From: Accumulibacter sp. | GTDB taxonomy: Bacteria > Pseudomonadota > Gammaproteobacteria > Burkholderiales > Rhodocyclaceae | DNA length: 10,452 nt | Assembly (NCBI GenBank): GCA_031264825.1 | Contig: JAISDL010000190.1 | Location: forward strand, 1-10,452 | Reading direction: 5' to 3' | Shown: positions 6,681 to 10,452 of the stretch, one piece after another | Numbering within the stretch: the first letter of the stretch is position 1 | Layout of the letters: each line of letters starts with the position of its first letter | Notes under the pieces: generated by a model | Told to the model about the DNA's origin: nothing | Database searches by the model: none | What the model saw: the letters and a program-made list of their open reading frames with translations, nothing else | Program-made: the position numbers and the translations under genes

Positions 6681-8021
6681 TCAAACGACAAGACCGTATT
6701 CGCGCACCATCTCTTCGAGGCTGCCCGAAATTTGCCCTTCGACGGCGCGGAGGACGGCGTCGAGCAACATGCACATTCCGTGGTGCCCGTACATGCCTTC
6801 GTCGAAAGCCGTCGGAACGACACAGGGGGCGCACGAAAGGTAGGCCGCGGTAAAACCGATCGCAATGTCGGCGGTCGGCGTATCCGGGCGAAGCCAGCTA
6901 TTGCTGTGATGCTCGGGCGAAGTCACGCGAACGCCCGGCGCGTTCTTTGCGAGCCAGTCGAAGGAAGGACGGTCGAAGGTCGGCAGTTTTTGCGTAAAGA
7001 TTTCGGAGACGTTGAACCCCGCTTCGCACAAGGCGCGCGCGAGGTCGAAGGGGCTGCACGTCGCGGTGTTGTCGATCGCAATCGTCTTTTGTCCGACCTT
7101 GGCGAGCACGCGCTTTTCGGTCTCGCGCCGCCGGAGAATCGCCGCGTCGCAGACGAGCGAGGCGCCGAGGAAGTCGCCGATTTTCGCGTAACGCTCCAGG
7201 ATCGTCGATTCGCTGAAACCGACGGGCGCGAAGACAAACGGCGTACCGAATTTTTCGCGCAGGTTTTTCGCGGCTTCGGTCCCTTCGGGGCGGACGACGA
7301 GATTCAGGCGCGCGCGACCGAGCTTTTGGTAATCGTCGAAGTTCGCGCAATCCGCGAGGTGCAAGAGCGACGGCAGACCGTTGGCGCGCAGGAGCTCGCG
7401 TATCTCGGAATGCTCGTCGAGATTCTGGAACGCGCCGAGAACGCAGACACTGTCGTCGCGCGCCGCGGGCGCTTCGAGAAAGTCGTACATATCGCGCTGG
7501 ATGCGTTTACCCGGCGGCAGCTTTGCGTCGAGCGAAATGGGGTTCATGCGCCCGATGCGGAAGGGAATGCGGAATTCCGCCTCGAAGTCGGCGAGCATTG
7601 TCTCGTAATCGGTCCCCAGGAGGTCGTCGATACACGAGACGACGATCAGAAAAGCCCTCGGGCGCGGCTTCAAGCGACTCAGCAGGACGGGAACCGCGTC
7701 GCGCAGACTTTGCTCGTAGCGCCCCATCGCGATCTCTTCCTCCTCGATGCAGAGGTAGCCGACGCGGCTTTTGCCGCCGTGCTCGATCGCGGCGATCGCC
7801 CCGTGACGCCCGCAGGCTTCGGGGCAGACGAAAAGCATATACATTTCCGGGACGAGCAGCGCGGTGCGGATCACCCCCCACCCGCCGTGCGTCGGCGCGC
7901 AATAATGAAGGCAGCTCGACGACGCGGCGCCGCCGAGCAGTTCTTCGGGCGCGCCGCCCCCGACGGGCATCGTCCTGCGGGCGAAGCTGGAAAGAAAACG
8001 GACGGGTTGCGCACGCATCAC
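6681..8021 (-). CDS. Nitrogenase component 1-like protein, D-like subunit
   Basis: This is a 446-residue member of the NifD/NifK superfamily. Cysteine regions that fit the NifD P-cluster ligands are Cys37/Cys41 (CLHYCAPTHGG), Cys66/Cys70 (VCPEACGRHG) and Cys130 (VVSCIDDLLGTD, like NifD ECPIGLIGDD). The NifD FeMo-co cysteine, in NLVHCYR, aligns with Arg244 in NLVVRPE, so a FeMo-co-type cofactor held by Cys is not expected. A His pair (MYGHHG, 413-414) lies where NifD has its cofactor His near the C-terminus. A CAPC pair at 397-400 is extra. An AAGGAGG ribosome site precedes GTG (8021) by 7 nt and ATG (8018) by 10 nt; either start is possible and both overlap the stop of the H-like gene. It should accept electrons from the H-like protein and form a complex with the K-like subunit. 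Confidence 0.88.
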   Translation of the reverse strand: MMRAQPVRFLSSFARRTMPVGGGAPEELLGGAASSSCLHYCAPTHGGWGVIRTALLVPEMYMLFVCPEACGRHGAIAAIEHGGKSRVGYLCIEEEEIAMGRYEQSLRDAVPVLLSRLKPRPRAFLIVVSCIDDLLGTDYETMLADFEAEFRIPFRIGRMNPISLDAKLPPGKRIQRDMYDFLEAPAARDDSVCVLGAFQNLDEHSEIRELLRANGLPSLLHLADCANFDDYQKLGRARLNLVVRPEGTEAAKNLREKFGTPFVFAPVGFSESTILERYAKIGDFLGASLVCDAAILRRRETEKRVLAKVGQKTIAIDNTATCSPFDLARALCEAGFNVSEIFTQKLPTFDRPSFDWLAKNAPGVRVTSPEHHSNSWLRPDTPTADIAIGFTAAYLSCAPCVVPTAFDEGMYGHHGMCMLLDAVLRAVEGQISGSLEEMVREYGLVV

Positions 8022-8905
8022 GGAATCGCCTCCTTAAGTTCCGCGTCGGGATGGAAAAAACGCGACAGTTCGGCGTAAACGGCGGCCTGCGGCGAATCAG
8101 GAAAACATTCGACGACGGTCTTTCCGGCGTTCTCCGCCTCCTGGACGAGGTCGGAACGCGGAATGATCCCGACGACGCGCGTCTTGATCTCTTCGGCCGC
8201 CTGCGCGACGAGCGCGTCCTCGTTCGCGATGTTGCGGGAATTCTGAACGATGCCGGCGAGCTTCGCGTAGCCCCGCGACGAAAAATTGTTCAGCGCCTGC
8301 GCGATATTGTGCGCCGCGTACAGCGCCATCATTTCGCCGGAACTGACGATCGCGACCTCGTCCGCGTAACCGTAGCGCATCGGCATCGCAAAACCGCCGC
8401 AGACGACATCGCCCAGAACGTCGAACAGAACGACGTCGGGCTTGAGTTTTTCGTACGCGTGCAACTCTTCGAGACGGTTGAACGCGGTAATGATCGCGCG
8501 CCCCGCGCAGCCGATCCCCGGTTGGGGGCCGCCGGCCTCGACGCAGAAAATACCGTGATACCCCTCGAAAACGAAGTCCTCGAGGTTTGATCCGCCCTTG
8601 GCGCGCAAAACGTCGAGGACCGACGGCACGGCGCGGCCCGCGGTCAGCGTTTTCGTCGAATCGGACTTCGGATCGCAGCCGATCTGCATGACGCGCAGAC
8701 CCCGTTGCGCGAGCGCGGCGGAAAGGTTGGACACGGTCGTCGACTTCCCGATCCCGCCTTTCCCGTAAAAAGCGATCTTGCGGATCGATTTCTCCGTGCC
8801 GACTCCAGGCGCCTGCGGCGCGCGCGAAACCCGCGCGGAAGCGTTGGAAACGCCGGAAACCTTCGGAGCGTCGCAAACGTCGCGGCGGCTGCTTTCCAAA
8901 TTCAC
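8018..8905 (-). CDS. NifH-like iron protein (ATP-dependent electron donor, group IV type)
   Basis: This 295-residue protein is of the NifH/BchL/CfbC family, homodimeric ATPases that pass low-potential electrons from a bridging [4Fe-4S] cluster. Residues 43-57 hold the P-loop FYGKGGIGKSTT. IGCDPKSDST (75-84) is switch I. GGPQPGIGCAGR carries Cys133, and DVLGDVVCGGFAMP carries Cys169; these match the cluster ligands Cys97 and Cys132 of Azotobacter NifH. The arginine after Cys133 that is ADP-ribosylated in some NifH proteins is kept. An N-terminal extension of about 40 residues, rich in Ser, Ala, Arg and Val, precedes the fold. The frame opens with GTG at 8905, but AGGAG at 8907-8911 is only 1 nt from it and 7 nt from TTG at 8899, so TTG may be the true start. 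Absence of bch/chl or nif neighbours argues against pigment synthesis or nitrogen fixation. Confidence 0.92.
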   Translation of the reverse strand: MNLESSRRDVCDAPKVSGVSNASARVSRAPQAPGVGTEKSIRKIAFYGKGGIGKSTTVSNLSAALAQRGLRVMQIGCDPKSDSTKTLTAGRAVPSVLDVLRAKGGSNLEDFVFEGYHGIFCVEAGGPQPGIGCAGRAIITAFNRLEELHAYEKLKPDVVLFDVLGDVVCGGFAMPMRYGYADEVAIVSSGEMMALYAAHNIAQALNNFSSRGYAKLAGIVQNSRNIANEDALVAQAAEEIKTRVVGIIPRSDLVQEAENAGKTVVECFPDSPQAAVYAELSRFFHPDAELKEAIP

Positions 8906-8906
8906 T

Positions 8907-8911
8907 CTCCT
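8907..8911 (-). promoter_or_regulatory. Shine-Dalgarno site that decides the H-like start
   Basis: AGGAG on the minus strand lies 1 nt before the GTG at 8905 but 7 nt before the in-frame TTG at 8899. Spacing favours TTG, which would shorten the protein by two residues. Confidence 0.6.
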
Positions 8912-8924
8912 TCCTCTCGTTCTC

Positions 8925-10040
8925 TCAAGGGCTGAACTTTTTAGAATAATTCAGACTATCGTTATTGTCAATCATTCTCATAATTATACCTATTTCGCTC
9001 GCGGTCGGTGTATGACCGTAGAGGCGGCGGTACGTCTCGACGATTTCGTCGCGCAAGGGGGCGGACGGCGCGTCGGGGTGAAACAGCGCGAACAGCCAGC
9101 GCCACGCGAGCGGCGTCTCCTGGCTCGGCGGGTCCCAGCGAAAACCGCCGCGCGGGTAGAGATAGACGCGCTTTTCCTTCACGGCGGGCACCGAAGCGAA
9201 CAGCGCGCTCTCGAACAAAAGCGCGGGCTTCAAATCCTTGTCGAAATTGCCGAGAAGGACAATGTCCGGCGCCCACGCGAGCACTTGCTCGGCGCTGACC
9301 GGCACGTAAGCGCCGAGATGCGACGCGGGGTTGACACCCCCGGCCAGACGAATGTCCGAATCGACCGTCGTTTTCCCGCCCGCGACCTGGAAGGCGTTCC
9401 CCTGCCTGCGATACAGATAGACGACCTTCGGCCGGCGCGATTCGGGGATTTGCGCGACGCTTTTTGCGATCTCGTCCCGCGTGGCGAGAATCGCTTCGGC
9501 AAGCGCCTCGCCGCGCGCCTGCCGCCCGGTGAGTCCGCGCCCCAGGATGCGCAACCACTCGGCGGCGATTTCGCCGCCGCCCGCGCTGTTCAGCGTCAGC
9601 ACCGGCAGGCCGACCTTGACGATCGGCGAGAGCGCCGCGTCGCCCCGGTCGCCCCACTGGACGACGAGGTCGGCTTTGGACGCGAGCAAGGCCTCGACGT
9701 TCGGCGCGAAGCCCTCGCCCACCACGTCGGCGCGTATCTTTTTTGACTCGGGGAAAAAGCGACCGAGCATTCCGTCGACGATCTCCGCGCGCGACGCCGG
9801 GTGGATTCCGACCAAACGCCCCGCGCCTTGGTCGAGCGCAAGCACCATCGACGCCGCCGGAATGACGAGCGTCGCCACGCGCTCGACCTTCGCCGGAATC
9901 TTCACTTCCCGACCGTTCTGGTCGATGAGAATCGTCGGATTCCCCTCGGGCGGCGCCGCGCCGGACGCGTAGACGGCACCGGAAAAAAGGAAGGAAACGG
10001 CGACGAAGCGCCGCAGGCATTCAAAACGTTTTGGTTTCAT
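8925..10040 (-). CDS. Periplasmic substrate-binding protein, FecB/BtuF (TroA-like) family
   Basis: This is a 371-residue periplasmic binding protein of the PF01497-type fold that would deliver ligand to the FecCD/FecE-type importer encoded downstream. A Sec signal peptide is clear: basic KPKRFECLRR, hydrophobic core FVAVSFLFSGAVYA, cleavage near residues 25-28. There is no lipobox, so it is soluble. Family landmarks are the opening DQNGREVKIPAKVERVATL, a mid-chain GEGFAPNVEALLASKADLVV, and the C-terminal YLYPRGGFRWDPPSQETPLAW followed by LFHPD. Family iron, haem and corrinoid binders look alike here, so the ligand is open. The normal fold seems to end near residue 343; the last 25 or so residues (from about TASEIG) are encoded by the AT-rich promoter island. 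No good ribosome site precedes the ATG; a 7-bp repeat lies there instead. Confidence 0.9.
   Translation of the reverse strand: MKPKRFECLRRFVAVSFLFSGAVYASGAAPPEGNPTILIDQNGREVKIPAKVERVATLVIPAASMVLALDQGAGRLVGIHPASRAEIVDGMLGRFFPESKKIRADVVGEGFAPNVEALLASKADLVVQWGDRGDAALSPIVKVGLPVLTLNSAGGGEIAAEWLRILGRGLTGRQARGEALAEAILATRDEIAKSVAQIPESRRPKVVYLYRRQGNAFQVAGGKTTVDSDIRLAGGVNPASHLGAYVPVSAEQVLAWAPDIVLLGNFDKDLKPALLFESALFASVPAVKEKRVYLYPRGGFRWDPPSQETPLAWRWLFALFHPDAPSAPLRDEIVETYRRLYGHTPTASEIGIIMRMIDNNDSLNYSKKFSP
8943..8971 (-). promoter_or_regulatory. Sigma70 promoter for the nitrogenase-like/transporter operon
   Basis: On the minus strand a perfect -35 TTGACA (8971-8966) is followed after exactly 17 bp by TATTCT (8948-8943, four of six consensus bases). 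Predicted start is near 8936, leaving a leader of about 30 nt with a good ribosome-binding site before the H-like gene. The promoter is in an AT-rich island inside the 3' end of the binding-protein gene. Confidence 0.72.
8966..8980 (-). promoter_or_regulatory. Fur-box-like operator overlapping the -35
   Basis: The minus strand reads TGAGAATGATTGACA, which matches 11 of 14 specified positions of the 7-1-7 Fur motif TGATAAT-N-ATTATCA. It covers the whole -35 hexamer, the standard layout for iron-dependent repression. A second, weaker half-overlapping match (TGACAATAACGATAG, 9 of 14) continues downstream toward the -10. An iron-chelate-type transporter operon is a fitting target. Binding is inferred, not shown. 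Confidence 0.65.
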
Positions 10041-10048
10041 GGACTGAG

Positions 10049-10067
10049 ATCAGGTATCAGGTATCAG
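10049..10067. repeat. 7-bp tandem repeat at the translation start of the binding-protein gene
   Basis: ATCAGGT-ATCAGGT-ATCAG is 2.7 copies of a 7-bp unit, 9-27 bp before the ATG at 10040. It occupies the spot where a ribosome-binding site would be expected. Confidence 0.8.
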
Positions 10068-10085
10068 ATGAAAACCGATTCCAAC

Positions 10086-10112
10086 CGCGAAAAACGCGAA
10101 AGACGCGAAAGT
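10086..10112. repeat. 9-bp tandem repeat (CGCGAAANN x3)
   Basis: Three consecutive units CGCGAAAAA, CGCGAAAGA and CGCGAAAGT. Short tandem arrays of this look are common between genes in many proteobacterial genomes; no function is assigned. Confidence 0.8.
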
Positions 10113-10120
10113 CTTTGTAG

Positions 10121-10140
10121 GGGCACGGCGTGCCGTGCCC
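10121..10140. repeat. Near-perfect 20-bp palindrome
   Basis: GGGCACGGC-GT-GCCGTGCCC has nine perfectly paired bases on each arm. The sequence GTAGGGGCACGGC is a form I recognise as a dispersed intergenic repeat in many bacteria. There is no T-tract, so a simple terminator is unlikely. Confidence 0.8.
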
Positions 10141-10143
10141 ATT

Positions 10144-10270
10144 GGCGGTATAGGTTGGTGGTGAGCGTAGCGAACCCCAACGATTCCGTATGCGCATGAA
10201 TGACGGAATGGGGCGGCATAGGTTGGGCTGAGGAACGAGAGCCACAACGATTCCGTATGCGTATGAATGA
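10144..10270. repeat. Imperfect direct repeat, 67-68 bp period, two copies
   Basis: Copy A (10144-10204) and copy B (10212-10270) share TAGGTTGG near the start and the identical 16-mer CAACGATTCCGTATGC (10178-10193 and 10245-10260), then GCATGAATGA or GTATGAATGA. Each copy can fold GTTGG against CCAAC or a near equivalent. This resembles the GGTTGGG...CCCAAC intergenic repeat family seen in many proteobacteria. Copy A is also bounded by ATTCCGT (10183-10189) and ACGGAAT (10203-10209), a 7-bp inverted pair. Confidence 0.75.
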
Positions 10271-10284
10271 TGCCGGGCTTTGCT

Positions 10285-10452
10285 TCACCGGAATTGGCGG
10301 TACGCCTGCCTCGGTACTGATTCCATAATTTTCCATTTCTTTTTCTCCAATACAACAATCCGCCATGACCAAGGCTGGATACGGTACCGCGTCGGCGTAA
10401 ACACACGGTCTTCGGGCATATCGGGTGTCTGCGTAGCATCGTAGACCGACTG
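10285..10452 (-). CDS. Possible 3' fragment of an unrecognised gene
   Basis: An open frame runs from the window edge for 55 codons to a TGA at 10285-10287. The translation is balanced in charge and rich in aromatic residues (for example VFTPTRYRIQPWSWRIVVLE and then KKKWKIMESVPRQAYRQF), which looks more protein-like than the other frames here. I do not recognise the family. The third codon positions are much less GC-rich than in the operon, so the segment may have a different origin. A competing short frame starting at the ATG at 10360 is possible, though it runs into the repeats. Confidence 0.4.
   Translation of the reverse strand, partial: QSVYDATQTPDMPEDRVFTPTRYRIQPWSWRIVVLEKKKWKIMESVPRQAYRQFR

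Larger units (their letters stand above)
10041..10284. other. Repeat-rich intergenic region upstream of the binding-protein gene
   Basis: No convincing gene is seen in this 244-bp stretch. It holds four different repeat types listed separately. No strong sigma70 promoter or Fur box for the leftward binding-protein gene is visible here. Confidence 0.7.

Noticed and set aside
5571..8078. Plus-strand open frame of 835 codons opposite the D-like and K-like genes
   Set aside because: It spans two recognised minus-strand genes, is highly Arg/Glu/Asp-rich and has no recognisable domain, so it is a shadow.
5466..8905. True nitrogenase (nifHDK)
   Set aside because: The FeMo-co cysteine is absent in the D-like protein, the third P-cluster cysteine is absent in the K-like protein, both subunits are short, and no nif assembly genes are in view.
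8018..8905. BchL/ChlL of chlorophyll synthesis, or a ParA-type partition ATPase
   Set aside because: No bch or chl genes are adjacent and the D/K partners do not look like BchN/BchB. Both cluster cysteines of the iron-protein family are present, which ParA lacks.
9002..9018. CGGTC-N7-GACCG hairpin as a terminator of the binding-protein gene
   Set aside because: The stem is only 5 bp, there is no T-tract, and it lies in the open frame before the stop codon.
10086..10270. CRISPR array
   Set aside because: The repeats differ in size and sequence and do not show equal-length spacers between identical 24-40 bp repeats. No cas genes are near.

Overview
The window looks like a chromosomal segment of a GC-rich Gram-negative bacterium, most likely a betaproteobacterium. 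The reasons are a glutamyl-tRNA synthetase that reads like the betaproteobacterial type, a periplasmic binding protein and a c-type cytochrome that both carry Sec signal peptides without lipoboxes, and strong third-position GC in the main genes. The taxonomic call is recall-based and has not been searched.

Left part (1-3070). On the minus strand are gltX and, 50 bp downstream, the first half of a DinD-type protein cut by the window edge. Diverging from gltX is a tRNA-Val(CAC) with its own likely sigma70 promoter. It is followed on the plus strand by an orphan XRE-type antitoxin-like protein and a complete BrnT/BrnA toxin-antitoxin pair whose mRNA may be leaderless.

Main part (3145-10040, all minus strand). 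A seven-gene, tightly packed cluster reads in transcription order: periplasmic binding protein of the FecB/BtuF type; NifH-like iron protein; two nitrogenase component-1-like subunits (D-like, then K-like); FecCD-type permease; FecE/BtuD-type ATPase; small periplasmic c-type cytochrome (c'/c556-like). Most junctions overlap by 1-8 bp or are under 20 bp apart. The H-like protein keeps both [4Fe-4S] cysteines. The D-like protein keeps three P-cluster-type cysteine regions but has Arg where NifD has the FeMo-co cysteine. The K-like protein lacks the third P-cluster cysteine. So this is not a nitrogen-fixing enzyme but a nitrogenase-like (group IV type) reductase whose genes are interleaved with an iron-chelate, corrinoid or metallophore importer. 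A strong sigma70 promoter with a Fur-box-like palindrome over its -35 lies inside the 3' end of the binding-protein gene, just upstream of the H-like gene, which suggests iron control. My working inference is that the complex reduces something linked to the imported iron or tetrapyrrole-type ligand. The substrate is unknown, and this is the most interesting system in the window.

Right edge (10041-10452). The region upstream of the binding-protein gene is packed with short repeats: a 7-bp repeat, a 9-bp tandem repeat, a near-perfect 20-bp palindrome and a 67-68 bp imperfect direct repeat. A possible 3' fragment of another minus-strand gene lies at the very end.
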